From an uncultured Verrucomicrobiota bacterium (GTDB lineage Bacteria; Verrucomicrobiota; Kiritimatiellia; RFP12; UBA1067): 18,102 bases of DNA. Positions within the stretch are counted from its first letter, which is position 1. Each line of letters starts with the position of its first letter. Made by a program: the position numbers and the translations under genes. The notes under the pieces are model-generated. The model made no database searches and was not told the origin of the DNA. It saw only the letters and a list, made by a program, of their open reading frames with translations. The stretch is taken from NCBI GenBank assembly GCA_945947925.1, contig CAMEZU010000011.1, positions 1 through 18,102 on the forward strand. The letters run 5' to 3'. Below, piece after piece: positions 1-8,703 of the stretch.

Positions 1-2
1 CC

Positions 3-1550
3 ATCAAGGGGGACCTTGCGGCGCGGAAGCCGATGGACCGGCTCATCTGCGGTGACGCCGGCTACGGCAAGACCGAAGTCGCGATGCGCGCGGCGTACAT
101 CGCCGCGCTCAACGGCAAGCAGACCGCCGTCCTCGCCCCGACGACCGTTCTCGCCGAACAGCATTTCGAGACGTTCACCTCGCGCTTCGACGGCACGCCC
201 GTGCGCATTGAGTCCGTCTCCCGCTTCCAGACGGCCGGCACGCATTCGGGCACCTTCCAGCGGCTCGCGACGGGAGCCTGCGACATCGTCATCGGTACCC
301 ACGCCATCCTCTCCTCCAAGGTCGCCTTTCGCGACCTCGGCCTCATCATCATCGACGAGGAACAGCGTTTCGGCGTCAAGCACAAGGAGTTCCTCAAGCA
401 GCTCAGGGCCACGGCGGACGTCTTGACGCTGTCCGCGACGCCGATTCCGCGCACACTCTACCTGTCCATGACCGGTGCGCGCGACCTGTCGCTCCTCCGG
501 TCCCCGCCGCGCGAGCGCGTCGCGGTCGAGACGACGGTCGTGCGCGATTCGGACATGATCGTCCGCACGGCGATCGAGGCTGAGCTCGCGCGGGGCGGAC
601 AGGTCTTCTTCCTGCACAACCGCGTGACGACGATCGGCAAGGTGGAGAAGCGGCTGAAGGAGATCCTGCCGAAACTGCGCATCGTCGTCGCGCACGGACA
701 GATGGACGCGCGGACGCTTGCGCGCAAGATGCGCGACTTCGAGCGCGGCGACTACGACGTCCTTCTTTCCACGACGATCATCGAGTCCGGCATCGACATT
801 CCGCGCGCGAACACGATCCTCGTGGACCAGGCGCACACGTTCGGTCTCGCGGACCTCTACCAGCTGCGCGGGCGCGTGGGCCGGTCCTCGAAACAGGGCC
901 GCGCGATCTTCCTCTTGCCGGCGGACGGCCTCGTCGACTCCGAGGCGCGCGAGCGTCTCGCGGCCCTGAAGCGGCACGGCGGACTCGGCGCGGGATTCAA
1001 TCTTGCGGTCCGCGACCTCGAGCTGCGCGGCGCGGGAAACCTTCTCGGCTCGGAGCAGTCGGGACACATCGCCGCGGTCGGCTTCGGCCTCTACTGCCAG
1101 CTTCTCCAGCGCACGGTCGCGCTCCTGAAGGGCGAGAAGGTGAAGGAGATCGTCGACGTGAAGCTCAACCTCGACTTCATCGACGCCTCGCCCGCCTCAA
1201 CCGATCCCGAGGCGGCGACCTCGCTACCCTACGACTATGTCGAGGAGGACGCGCAGCGCATGAGCTTCATGAAGCGGTTCGCCGAGGCGATGGACGTGAA
1301 GGTGGTGAAGGCGCTCGCGGCGGAGCTCGAGGACCGCTTCGGAAAGCTGCCGCCCCCGGCGAAGCGGCTCGTCCTCCTGGCCGAGCTCCGCGTCCGCTGC
1401 GCCGCAGAGCGCATCAGCCACATCGACGTCAAGGGCACGCGCGCGGTCTTCTACCGCTGTGGTTCACGCGACATCGCCTTCGTCCGAGACCTCAAGGGCA
1501 AGAAGCCCGACCGCAAGATCCACGAGCTGATCGGACTGGTCAACGCTTGA
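3..1550 (+). CDS. mfd: Transcription-repair coupling factor Mfd, C-terminal part (5' end outside window)
   Basis: Mfd is an SF2 DNA translocase that removes RNA polymerase stalled at lesions and recruits UvrA for nucleotide excision repair. The reading frame is open from base 3, so the start lies upstream; about 515 residues are visible of a family normally near 1,100-1,200. Visible motifs, numbered in the fragment, are Walker A GDAGYGKTE (17-25), DEEQRFG (about 118-124), LSATPIPRTLYLSM (about 143-156) and motif VI QLRGRVGRS (about 287-295). The pairing of GYGKTE with DEEQRFG is typical of Mfd/RecG, and the long TRCF-type C-terminal region after motif VI favours Mfd over RecG. The UvrB-like and polymerase-interaction regions are not in the window. 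Its last 11 nt overlap the end of the convergent ruvB. Identification is firm. Confidence 0.96.
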   Translation: MKGDLAARKPMDRLICGDAGYGKTEVAMRAAYIAALNGKQTAVLAPTTVLAEQHFETFTSRFDGTPVRIESVSRFQTAGTHSGTFQRLATGACDIVIGTHAILSSKVAFRDLGLIIIDEEQRFGVKHKEFLKQLRATADVLTLSATPIPRTLYLSMTGARDLSLLRSPPRERVAVETTVVRDSDMIVRTAIEAELARGGQVFFLHNRVTTIGKVEKRLKEILPKLRIVVAHGQMDARTLARKMRDFERGDYDVLLSTTIIESGIDIPRANTILVDQAHTFGLADLYQLRGRVGRSSKQGRAIFLLPADGLVDSEARERLAALKRHGGLGAGFNLAVRDLELRGAGNLLGSEQSGHIAAVGFGLYCQLLQRTVALLKGEKVKEIVDVKLNLDFIDASPASTDPEAATSLPYDYVEEDAQRMSFMKRFAEAMDVKVVKALAAELEDRFGKLPPPAKRLVLLAELRVRCAAERISHIDVKGTRAVFYRCGSRDIAFVRDLKGKKPDRKIHELIGLVNA

Positions 1551-2532
1551 GGCCGAGGCGCTCGTAGGCAAGGGGGGTGGCGACGCGGCCCTTGGGGGTT
1601 CGTTCGAGGTAGCCTTCCATGATCAGGAAGGGCTCGTAGGCCTCCTCGACCGTATCCGCCTCTTCACCGACGGAAACGGCGATGGTGGAGAGGCCGACGG
1701 GTCCGCCGCCGAACTTCACGCAGATCGTCTCGAGGATGCGACGGTCCATGTCGTCGAGTCCGTGTGGATCGATCTCGAGGAGGCCGAGCGAATCGGTGGC
1801 GACGGGTCCGGTGATGAAATTGTCCGCGCGCACCTGGGCGTAGTCGCGGACGCGGCGGAGGAGGTTGTTCGCGATGCGCGGGGTACCGCGGCTGCGGCGC
1901 GCGATTTCGAGGGCGCCGGCGTCGTCAATGTCGACGCCGAGCTTCGCGGCGCTGCGGCGGACGATTTCAGCGAGCATGTCGGGCTCGTAGTAGTCGAGGC
2001 GGTTGACGAGTCCGAAGCGGGCGCGGAGCGGCGCGGCGATGAGGCCGATGCGGGTCGTGGCGCCGACGAGGGTGAAGCGCGGGAGCTCGAGGCGGACGGA
2101 GCGGGCGTTGGGACCCTGGTCGATCATGATGTCGATCGCATAGTCCTCCATCGCGCTGTAGAGATACTCCTCGACGGTCTTCGCCATGCGGTGGATCTCG
2201 TCGATGAAAACGATGTCGCCGGGTTCGAGCGAGGTGAGGAGTCCCGCCAGGTCGCCGGGCTTGGTGATGACGGGACCGGAGGTCGTCTTCACGTTGACGC
2301 CCATCGCCTCGCCGAGGATGTAGGAAAGGGTCGTCTTGCCGAGTCCGGGCGGACCGGAAAAGAGGACGTGGTCCAGGGACTCGCCGCGGGCCTTGGCAGC
2401 CTCGACGGCGAGCAGCAGGCGGTCGCGGACCTTCGGCTGTCCGACGAAGCCGTCGAAGTCCGTCGGACGCAACCGGTTGTCGAACGCGTTGTTGCGCCGG
2501 TTCAGCTCGTCGCTCTGGCGTTCGGCGCTCAA
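1540..2532 (-). CDS. ruvB: Holliday junction branch-migration ATPase RuvB
   Basis: RuvB is the AAA+ motor that, as hexamers bound to RuvA, drives Holliday-junction branch migration for RuvC cleavage. At 330 residues it matches the family length. Visible are Walker A GPPGLGKT (60-67), Walker B IDEIH (110-114), the RuvA-contacting beta-hairpin region (about 128-153), sensor 1 ATTR (158-161), the LRARFG arginine-finger region (169-174) and the C-terminal winged-helix domain with KFGGGPVGLSTIA. The start is a TTG at 2532-2530 sharing TTGA with the argC stop, so translation is probably coupled to argC; no ATG is available upstream of the conserved N-terminus. The stop (1540-1542) lies inside the 3' end of mfd. 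ruvA and ruvC are not adjacent. Confidence 0.97.
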   Translation of the reverse strand: MSAERQSDELNRRNNAFDNRLRPTDFDGFVGQPKVRDRLLLAVEAAKARGESLDHVLFSGPPGLGKTTLSYILGEAMGVNVKTTSGPVITKPGDLAGLLTSLEPGDIVFIDEIHRMAKTVEEYLYSAMEDYAIDIMIDQGPNARSVRLELPRFTLVGATTRIGLIAAPLRARFGLVNRLDYYEPDMLAEIVRRSAAKLGVDIDDAGALEIARRSRGTPRIANNLLRRVRDYAQVRADNFITGPVATDSLGLLEIDPHGLDDMDRRILETICVKFGGGPVGLSTIAVSVGEEADTVEEAYEPFLIMEGYLERTPKGRVATPLAYERLGLKR

Positions 2533-3449
2533 AGCACGAGTCCTTCGTCTTCGGCGCAGCCGAGGACGATGTTCATGTTCTGGATGGCGGCGCCGGAAGC
2601 GCCCTTGCCGAGGTTGTCGAAGCGGGAGACGAGGATGATGCGCTCGTCGTTGCCGTAGGCGGACACCTCGAGGGAGTCCTTGCCGGAGAGTCCGGCGGAC
2701 GAGAGGAAGCCGGCTTCGGGGTCGGCGTCGGTGTAGCGGACGAGTCCCTGCCCGTAGGCCGCCTGGTAGCAGGCGCGGATGGCGTCGAGGCCGCCCTTGG
2801 CCTGGTCGGCGAACAGCTGGACGGTCACTTCCATGCCGCTCAGGTGCGGAACGACGATCGGCGAGAAGACAGGGGCCTTCGCAAGGCCGCAGACCTTCGC
2901 CATCTCGGGAAGGTGCTTGTGCTTCTGTCCGAGCGCGTACTGGCGTCCGCCCTGGTGCAACGGCGTCGCCGCCTCCTCGTAGTCGGCGATCATCTTCTTG
3001 CCGCCGCCGGAGTAGCCGGTGAGGGAGAAGGCGCAGAGCCCCGCGCCCGGCGCGACGATGCCGGAGCGGACGAGCGGTTCGACGAGAGCGATGAAGCCGC
3101 TCGCGTGGCAGCCGGGATTCGCGATGCGCTTCGCGGCGGCGATGCGCGCGCGGCGTCCGGCGAGTTCAGGGAAGCCGTACTCCCAGCCGTCGGCGGTGCG
3201 ATGGGCGGTCGAGGTGTCGATGACGACGGTCGCGGGATTCTCCACCAGGGACACAGCCTCGATCGCGGCGGCGTCCGGCAGGCAGAGGAATGCGACGTCG
3301 GCGGCGTTGAGCGCGTCGCGGCGGGCGGCCGTGTCCTTGCGCAGGGCCTCGGGCAGGATGACGAGCTCGAGGTCGGTGCGGGCGGCGAGCCGCTCGCGGA
3401 TCCGGAGGCCGGTCGTGCCGGCCGATCCGTCGATGAACACCTTCTTCAT
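2529..3449 (-). CDS. argC: N-acetyl-gamma-glutamyl-phosphate reductase, short (type 2) form
   Basis: ArgC is the NADPH-dependent reductase that converts N-acetylglutamyl-5-phosphate to its semialdehyde, the third step of arginine/ornithine synthesis, in the cytoplasm. The protein is 306 residues, the length of the shorter type-2 family. Visible are the N-terminal dinucleotide-binding motif GSAGTTG (8-14), the catalytic cysteine in NPGCHASG (Cys114), KHKHLPE (176-182) and the C-terminal DNLGKGASGAAIQN block. ATG 3449 has a GGAG eight bases upstream. It starts 15 nt after the kinase gene and overlaps ruvB by 4 nt, so it is read as part of the polysaccharide operon. No other arg gene is in the window, so arginine genes are probably scattered in this genome. 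Confidence 0.95.
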   Translation of the reverse strand: MKKVFIDGSAGTTGLRIRERLAARTDLELVILPEALRKDTAARRDALNAADVAFLCLPDAAAIEAVSLVENPATVVIDTSTAHRTADGWEYGFPELAGRRARIAAAKRIANPGCHASGFIALVEPLVRSGIVAPGAGLCAFSLTGYSGGGKKMIADYEEAATPLHQGGRQYALGQKHKHLPEMAKVCGLAKAPVFSPIVVPHLSGMEVTVQLFADQAKGGLDAIRACYQAAYGQGLVRYTDADPEAGFLSSAGLSGKDSLEVSAYGNDERIILVSRFDNLGKGASGAAIQNMNIVLGCAEDEGLVL

Positions 3450-3464
3450 GGCGATGTCTCCGCT

Positions 3465-5951
3465 TCAGTCCTCGTCCGTCAGCTCGTCGTTGTCGACGGT
3501 CGCGGCGGGCTTCTTCTCCGGCTCGCCTTCCTTCTTGGGAGCGGCCGCATCCGCGGCGAGCGTCTTCTTCTCCGCGGGATTGTCGCCGTCCCCGCGCTTC
3601 GAGCGCTTGGAGGGTCCGTAGCCGTAGCCGTAGCCATAGCCATAGCCGCCGTAGCCATAACCATAGCTGCCGTAGCGGTGGTTATGGCCGGGGCTGAAGG
3701 CGGAGGCGTTGGAGACCTCGACGTCGTTGACGATGACACCCAGAATGTTGGCGCCGGCCTCGGTCAGGCTGCGCGAGCAATAGAGGATCGGCTTGAAGTG
3801 CGTGCGGTCCGGGCAGCACATGATGATGACCGAATCGACGAGCACGGAGAGGGACACCACGTCGCCGACGACGCCGTACGGCGGCGAGTCGATGATGACG
3901 CGGTCGTAGTTGGCGCGCGCCCAGGCGAAGAAGTCGGCGATGACGCTGGAGCCGAAGATGCTCGACGGCGTGACGCCCTCGGGCGGCAGCGAGCAGATGA
4001 CGTCAAGGTTCTCGACGGACGTGTGGTTGACGAGCGCCGCGAAGTCAGGCGTCGTGCCGTTGCACCGCTGCAGCGTGTGCGAGAAGCTCCGCTCCTCGGT
4101 GAGTTCCACGTCCCAGATGCGCGCGAGTCGCGGACGGCGCAGGTCGAAGTCGACGTGCAGCACGCGGCGGCCGGCCTGGGCGTACGAAATGGCGACCGAG
4201 GTCGAGGTAATTGTCTTGCCTTCGCCCGGCTGGGTCGAGATGATCAGCAGACAGTGGGACATCGCCTCGTAACGCGGCGAGTCGAGGAGGTTGCGAAGGC
4301 CGGCGACGGCCTCGGAGAACTGCGAGTACTTTTCCTCGACCGTGAACTTCGCGACGTGCTCGCGGCGCTTGCGGCGGACGTGCGGGAAGATCGCGAGGAC
4401 CTTGAGCGCAAGGCGTCCCTCGATGTCGGACAGGTTGACGACCGTGTCCTCGAGGTTGTCCAGGACGAGCACGAAGAGGAGTCCGAGGACGAGCGACAGC
4501 GCAATGCCGATGCCGAAGATGAGGATCGGATTCGGCAGGACAGGCTTCTGAGCCTCCTGAGCCTTGCGGCCGGGCACGATGCGCTCGTTGCTCGACTGCT
4601 CCTGCTTGCGCAGCTCGCTTTCATCCTTGAAAAGCGTCTCGAGGTTCGCCTGCGCGATCTTGAGCTCGATGTCGTAGTTCTTCTGCTCTTCCTCGGCCTC
4701 GACGATCCGGCGGCCGACCTCCTTCAGGGTCTTGCGGTTCTGCTCGCAGGTCTCCTTCATCGTCTGGAGACCGTCGCTGCTCGTCGCCAGGTCCGCCTGA
4801 CAGGTCGCGAGCGCGCGCTTGGTCGCGTCGGCGAAGTCCTGGCGGGCGTTCTCGAGCTCCTGCGCCTTGGCGATCACCTGGGGATGCTCGGGCTTGTACT
4901 TCTGAAGAAGGGACATGTGTTCGCCGCTCACCGTCTTGAGACGCTTGTACGCGTCGCTGATCTCGCCCGTGCGGGATGTGCCGGACGCCAGCGCACCGAA
5001 GTTCTCGGGATTCTTCTGGACGTCGGCGAGAAGCGCCTCCCAGTTCTTCAGGTCGTTGACTTTGCCCTCCAGCTCGCCGATGCGGCCCGTCAGCATCTGG
5101 ATGGACTGGTTCAGCGTGTCGCGGTGGGAGTGCAGGACGACGACGTCGTTCGAAATGCCGGACTGGATCTTCTTCTGCTGCAGGACGGCGATGTCGGCCT
5201 TGAGCTGTTCGGCGCGGGAGTGGGTGTCGTGCACCATTTCCTCGACGCGTTTCTTGTTATCCTCGTCCGCCATCTGGCGGATGGCCTCGACATAGGCGTC
5301 GGCCAGTTCCTTGGCGAGCTTGGCGTCGCGCGAACGGACGGCGACGGAGATGACGCGCGAGTTGCGCTGAAGCTCGAGCTGCGAGCCGGCGAGGACCGAG
5401 TAAAGCTCGTCGTTGCTGACGCGCGTCGTGTCCGCGCGGAGCTGGTGCTCCTTGTTGTAGTTGTCGACGATGCGCTTGAGCATCTCCGCCGAACGCCAGG
5501 TCGGCAGGCGCGTGTTGAAGATTTCGGCATAGTTGTTGCCGAAGTCCTGCTGCAGCTCGTCCAGGACGCCGTTCATGCGGCTCGACGCCTGGCGGATGTC
5601 CATCGTGAACTCGCTCGTCGACTCGAAGATTCGCGGCGAGATGCTGTAGACGGTGAACGAGACGATGAGTCCGATCAGCAGGAAGACAAAGACGGACAGC
5701 CACCGCTGGGCGATGACGCGCATCATACGGGCGAGCGTAATCTTGCCGACGAACGAATTGTCCTCGTTGCCGCCGTTCCCGCCGTAGTTGCCGTAGCTGC
5801 CATAGTTGCCGTAGGCGCCGTACTGGCCGTAGGCCGTGCGCTTGGAGCCGTAGTACATCGGCCCCTTCCCGCCGTACATCGGCTGCTGTCCGCCGCCATA
5901 GTACATCGGCGTTCCCTTGGAACTTCCGTAGTAAAGTGGTTTGTCCGCCAT
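3465..5951 (-). CDS. wzc: Wzc-like polysaccharide co-polymerase / BY-type tyrosine kinase with Tyr/Gly-rich tails at both ends
   Basis: This inner-membrane protein fuses a Wzz-type chain-length domain to a bacterial tyrosine kinase and normally controls polymer length and export. The 828 residues read as: a Tyr/Gly-rich N-terminal tail (1-62, 13 Tyr), transmembrane helix 1 (about 84-104), a periplasmic region with long coiled coils (about 215-460), transmembrane helix 2 (about 474-498) and the kinase domain (about 540-750). The kinase has Walker A TQPGEGKT (573-580), Walker A' VLHVDFDLRRP (597-607) and Walker B VIIDSPP (685-691). A second tail with nine Tyr lies at 760-779, then an acidic, Lys-rich end. 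The C-terminal Tyr cluster is the usual autophosphorylation site; the N-terminal cluster is unusual. ATG 5951 has GAGGA 4 nt upstream and starts 28 nt after the ligase/polymerase gene. Confidence 0.93.
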   Translation of the reverse strand: MADKPLYYGSSKGTPMYYGGGQQPMYGGKGPMYYGSKRTAYGQYGAYGNYGSYGNYGGNGGNEDNSFVGKITLARMMRVIAQRWLSVFVFLLIGLIVSFTVYSISPRIFESTSEFTMDIRQASSRMNGVLDELQQDFGNNYAEIFNTRLPTWRSAEMLKRIVDNYNKEHQLRADTTRVSNDELYSVLAGSQLELQRNSRVISVAVRSRDAKLAKELADAYVEAIRQMADEDNKKRVEEMVHDTHSRAEQLKADIAVLQQKKIQSGISNDVVVLHSHRDTLNQSIQMLTGRIGELEGKVNDLKNWEALLADVQKNPENFGALASGTSRTGEISDAYKRLKTVSGEHMSLLQKYKPEHPQVIAKAQELENARQDFADATKRALATCQADLATSSDGLQTMKETCEQNRKTLKEVGRRIVEAEEEQKNYDIELKIAQANLETLFKDESELRKQEQSSNERIVPGRKAQEAQKPVLPNPILIFGIGIALSLVLGLLFVLVLDNLEDTVVNLSDIEGRLALKVLAIFPHVRRKRREHVAKFTVEEKYSQFSEAVAGLRNLLDSPRYEAMSHCLLIISTQPGEGKTITSTSVAISYAQAGRRVLHVDFDLRRPRLARIWDVELTEERSFSHTLQRCNGTTPDFAALVNHTSVENLDVICSLPPEGVTPSSIFGSSVIADFFAWARANYDRVIIDSPPYGVVGDVVSLSVLVDSVIIMCCPDRTHFKPILYCSRSLTEAGANILGVIVNDVEVSNASAFSPGHNHRYGSYGYGYGGYGYGYGYGYGPSKRSKRGDGDNPAEKKTLAADAAAPKKEGEPEKKPAATVDNDELTDED

Positions 5952-5979
5952 CTTGTCCTCTTCTTCGTTAAATGCGATT

Positions 5980-7413
5980 TCAGCTCATTGTTTCTTCGTC
6001 TTCCGCCTGCTTCCGCGGCGCGGGGAAGGCGCTCGCCGCCAGTGCGAAGAATGCGCCCGAGAGCAGCATCGAGTCGCTTCGCAGGAACGAGCAGTCGACG
6101 AGGGAAGTCGCGATCGTCGCCACGACGCCGGCAATGCCGAGGGCGGTCAGCGGCAGGAAAACGTGCCGCCCGTGCGCGCCGGCGATACGCAGGCAGAGCG
6201 TCACGACCATGAATCCGAACGGCAGCACGATCGCCAGGATGCCGAGGATGCCGCGCTCGGCGAGCAGGCACCACCAGCCGTTCAGGGCGCCTTCCGCCGC
6301 CACGCCCTTGGTCGCCGCGCCGGCCAGCCAGAGGTTGACCGGGAACGACCCGATTCCCTGCCCAAGCCACGGGTGCTCCTGCCAGAAGGACTTCGCATAG
6401 TCCGAGAGGCTCGCGCGCAGCTCCCAGAAGCCGTCCGCGAAAAGCCCCTGCGGAAACGAACCGGCCGTCAGCAGGGAGGTGCGGAACTCCGTCATCTCGG
6501 CAGGCGCAATGCAGATGACGGTCACCGCCGGAATGGCGCCTGCCAGAACCAGGGCGACGAGGTACTTGAAGACGTCCGATCCGCGGAAGCACACGGCCAG
6601 GTAAACGAGGCAGCCGACGGCCAGCAGCACCGCCAGGGCGGCATAGAGCGCAAACGTCGCCGGCGAAGCGAAATAGAACAGCCCCGTTCCCGTCGTGCCG
6701 ACGGACAAGACGAACAGCAGGAGCTTTCGGTTCCACTTGCACTCGAACAGTCCGGCGGCGGCGACGACCGACGCGAGGAAACAGAGTCCGTAGGCGTTGC
6801 CTGCGGAGGAGACGGACAGCGCCGAGCCGGCCGACACGCCCCATTCTCCGTTCGCGAAGCCCGCCATGGCCAGCGCACTGGCATGACCCGTCCGGCAGGC
6901 AAGCAACTGCACGAACGCGCCGACTCCGCCGAAGAACGACGCCATCGAGACGACGGCGATGCGGGCCGACTTGCCCAGCCCCTGCCGGCACCCCTCGACC
7001 AGGGTCGCGACCGACACGGCGAAGGCGAACGAGACCAGGCCCTCGCCGTCCGTCACGCCGGGGAAAAGGCCCACCTTCGGTCCCGCCAGGTACCACTTGT
7101 GCGCGGTCGTGTCGAACGCGCGGACGATCCCGCCGTTCAGCGCGCGCAACCCGGCGAAGACCGTCAGAAGGACGAAAAGCCAGAACAGCGGATCCCTCAC
7201 GATCGCCCGGCGCACGCGCACGCGCGCCTCGTGCAAACGCTCGTCGTTGCGACGGGAAGGCTCCATCAGCAACCAGATCCAGGCGCAAAGCGACATCCAC
7301 AACAGGACGCCCGCAAGCGCGGACGCCGTGCAGAAGGGAGATAGGAAGAGCGGCGTCACCGCCAGCATGGCTAAGTGCGCCGCCAATCCGTACTTCGAGA
7401 TGAACGCCTGCAC
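5980..7413 (-). CDS. O-antigen ligase / Wzy polymerase-like membrane protein
   Basis: This 477-residue protein is strongly hydrophobic, with roughly ten or more candidate membrane helices spread over the chain. A large extracytoplasmic loop near residues 303-385 carries EHPWLGQGIGSFP (346-358) followed by GWWCLLAERGILG (379-391). That pattern is typical of the Wzy_C/O-antigen ligase superfamily, whose members polymerise or ligate undecaprenyl-linked sugar units at the periplasmic face. Sequence alone does not separate ligase from polymerase; the Wzc-like partner just downstream favours polymerase. The start is a GTG at 7413-7411, one base after the TAA of the barrel gene, with no clear Shine-Dalgarno, so reinitiation after the upstream stop is likely. 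The extreme C-terminus is polar and acidic. Confidence 0.85.
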   Translation of the reverse strand: MQAFISKYGLAAHLAMLAVTPLFLSPFCTASALAGVLLWMSLCAWIWLLMEPSRRNDERLHEARVRVRRAIVRDPLFWLFVLLTVFAGLRALNGGIVRAFDTTAHKWYLAGPKVGLFPGVTDGEGLVSFAFAVSVATLVEGCRQGLGKSARIAVVSMASFFGGVGAFVQLLACRTGHASALAMAGFANGEWGVSAGSALSVSSAGNAYGLCFLASVVAAAGLFECKWNRKLLLFVLSVGTTGTGLFYFASPATFALYAALAVLLAVGCLVYLAVCFRGSDVFKYLVALVLAGAIPAVTVICIAPAEMTEFRTSLLTAGSFPQGLFADGFWELRASLSDYAKSFWQEHPWLGQGIGSFPVNLWLAGAATKGVAAEGALNGWWCLLAERGILGILAIVLPFGFMVVTLCLRIAGAHGRHVFLPLTALGIAGVVATIATSLVDCSFLRSDSMLLSGAFFALAASAFPAPRKQAEDEETMS

Positions 7414-7414
7414 G

Positions 7415-8683
7415 TTAGTACGTCAAGCGAACACCGACCGTTCCGCGCCAACGATCGTAATCGTACTCGTGGCTACGGGCGCCGCCACCTTCCGTCTCCT
7501 CGGTCTGGTACTCGAGACGGCCGAAGACCGAGACGTAGCGGTTGACGTCATAGGTGACGCCGACGCGGGCCGTCCAGATATCCTCGTCGTAGTCGTCCTC
7601 CGCGTACTCCGTGTACTCGTGCGTCTCCTTGCGGTAGGCGAGGTCGGCGGTCACGTGCAGCTTGTTGCGGACCAGCGACTTGCGCACGCCGGCGCTGAGG
7701 TTGTAGACCTTGATCGCGGAGCCGTACTCACGCTCGGACGGCTGATAGTAGCTCGAACCGAGAACGGAAACGTTGAGCGTGTTCTCGGCGTCGACCTGCC
7801 AGTTGCCGTTGAGCTGATACGTCCAGCCGTCGATGTCCTTCGTACCGCTGCCGTACTCGAAGCGGCTCCAGCCGGCGAGGACCTTGTAGGTCAGCTTCTC
7901 GGTGGCATGCGTCGCAAGACCGCCCATGACGGACCAGCCCTTCGAATCGCTGCGCACGCGGCGGCCGCGGCTCGAAGCCTCGCCACGCGACCACTCGTCG
8001 CGGTCGGTGTCGTTGTCCTGCCAGTACCACTGGTAGTTGGCCGCGAGGAGGATGTCAGACCAGTGCGACGCGGTGTAGCCCAGCTGGCCGCCGAGCGAGA
8101 GGCGCTTCCAACCGTAGAGGGTGGCGTACTTGTCGACGTTGTTGTCGTAGTCGAGCAAATAGTAGTCGCCCGTCAGGTCGGCGTGCAGGTAGCGGTTGAT
8201 GCGACGCTCGACCGCCATCTCGCCGTTGAGCTCCTTGCGGTCGCGCCCCATGCCGCGGCCGTTATGGTTGGACATGTCGTCATCCTGGGCGATCTGCTGG
8301 AAACGCTCGGAGATGAGCACGTTCCAGCCCTTCTCGTCAGGAGCGGCGTTCGTCCACTTGAGCTTGAGGCTCTCGCCGTAGCTGGACTGGTTCAGCTGCG
8401 AGGTGTAGCGGTTGTACGCGTGATACTGATACCACACCGCCGCATCGACCGCCCAGTTGTCGCCGTTGTACTCGGCGCCCAGACCGGGGTTGATAATCCA
8501 CTGCGAACCGGCCTTGCCGTGCTTGCCGGAGTCCACGTTCGAGTCATACGTGTAGGACGCAGACACATACGGCTTCAGCGTCACACGCTCGTTGCAGCAC
8601 TTGATGCCCCGTTCGACGCCCTCAGCCTGTGCGGCCACGGTCGTCATCGCCGCGATAGCAGGAACAAGATACGTTGCCTTCAT
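7415..8683 (-). CDS. Outer-membrane beta-barrel protein of the polysaccharide export operon
   Basis: The protein has 422 residues from the chosen ATG. It begins with a signal peptide (MKATYLVPAIAAM..., likely cleaved after AAQA, about residue 19). The rest is rich in alternating polar/aromatic strands with many Tyr, Trp and Asp residues and ends in GVRLTY, an aromatic outer-membrane assembly signal. This looks like the BBP2-type putative beta-barrel porins found in exopolysaccharide clusters; the family name is from recall. The frame stays open to 8791, but that extension lacks signal-peptide character. ATG 8683 is 7 nt from GGGAG, whereas ATG 8689 is only one base from it, so 8683 is preferred. 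Its place next to a minimal OPX lipoprotein suggests it is the outer-membrane exit pore. Confidence 0.85.
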   Translation of the reverse strand: MKATYLVPAIAAMTTVAAQAEGVERGIKCCNERVTLKPYVSASYTYDSNVDSGKHGKAGSQWIINPGLGAEYNGDNWAVDAAVWYQYHAYNRYTSQLNQSSYGESLKLKWTNAAPDEKGWNVLISERFQQIAQDDDMSNHNGRGMGRDRKELNGEMAVERRINRYLHADLTGDYYLLDYDNNVDKYATLYGWKRLSLGGQLGYTASHWSDILLAANYQWYWQDNDTDRDEWSRGEASSRGRRVRSDSKGWSVMGGLATHATEKLTYKVLAGWSRFEYGSGTKDIDGWTYQLNGNWQVDAENTLNVSVLGSSYYQPSEREYGSAIKVYNLSAGVRKSLVRNKLHVTADLAYRKETHEYTEYAEDDYDEDIWTARVGVTYDVNRYVSVFGRLEYQTEETEGGGARSHEYDYDRWRGTVGVRLTY

Positions 8684-8690
8684 TGTCATA

Positions 8691-8697
8691 CTCCCTT
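8691..8697 (-). promoter_or_regulatory. Shine-Dalgarno that decides the barrel-protein start
   Basis: AAGGGAG reads on the minus strand just after the stop of the upstream Ala-rich gene. It lies 7 nt before ATG 8683 and only 1 nt before ATG 8689, which favours 8683 as the real start. Confidence 0.7.
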
Positions 8698-8703
8698 CGA
8701 ACT

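Noticed and set aside
2844..6212. 1122-codon plus-strand open frame
   Set aside because: It is exactly antisense to argC, the kinase and part of the ligase gene. Its translation is Arg/Ala/Val/Asp-rich without motifs, and long antisense frames are expected in GC-rich DNA.
5723..7300. 525-codon minus-strand frame overlapping the ligase/polymerase gene
   Set aside because: Translation is Arg/Gly-rich with no membrane pattern, whereas the frame at 5980-7413 gives a coherent multi-helix protein with Wzy_C motifs.
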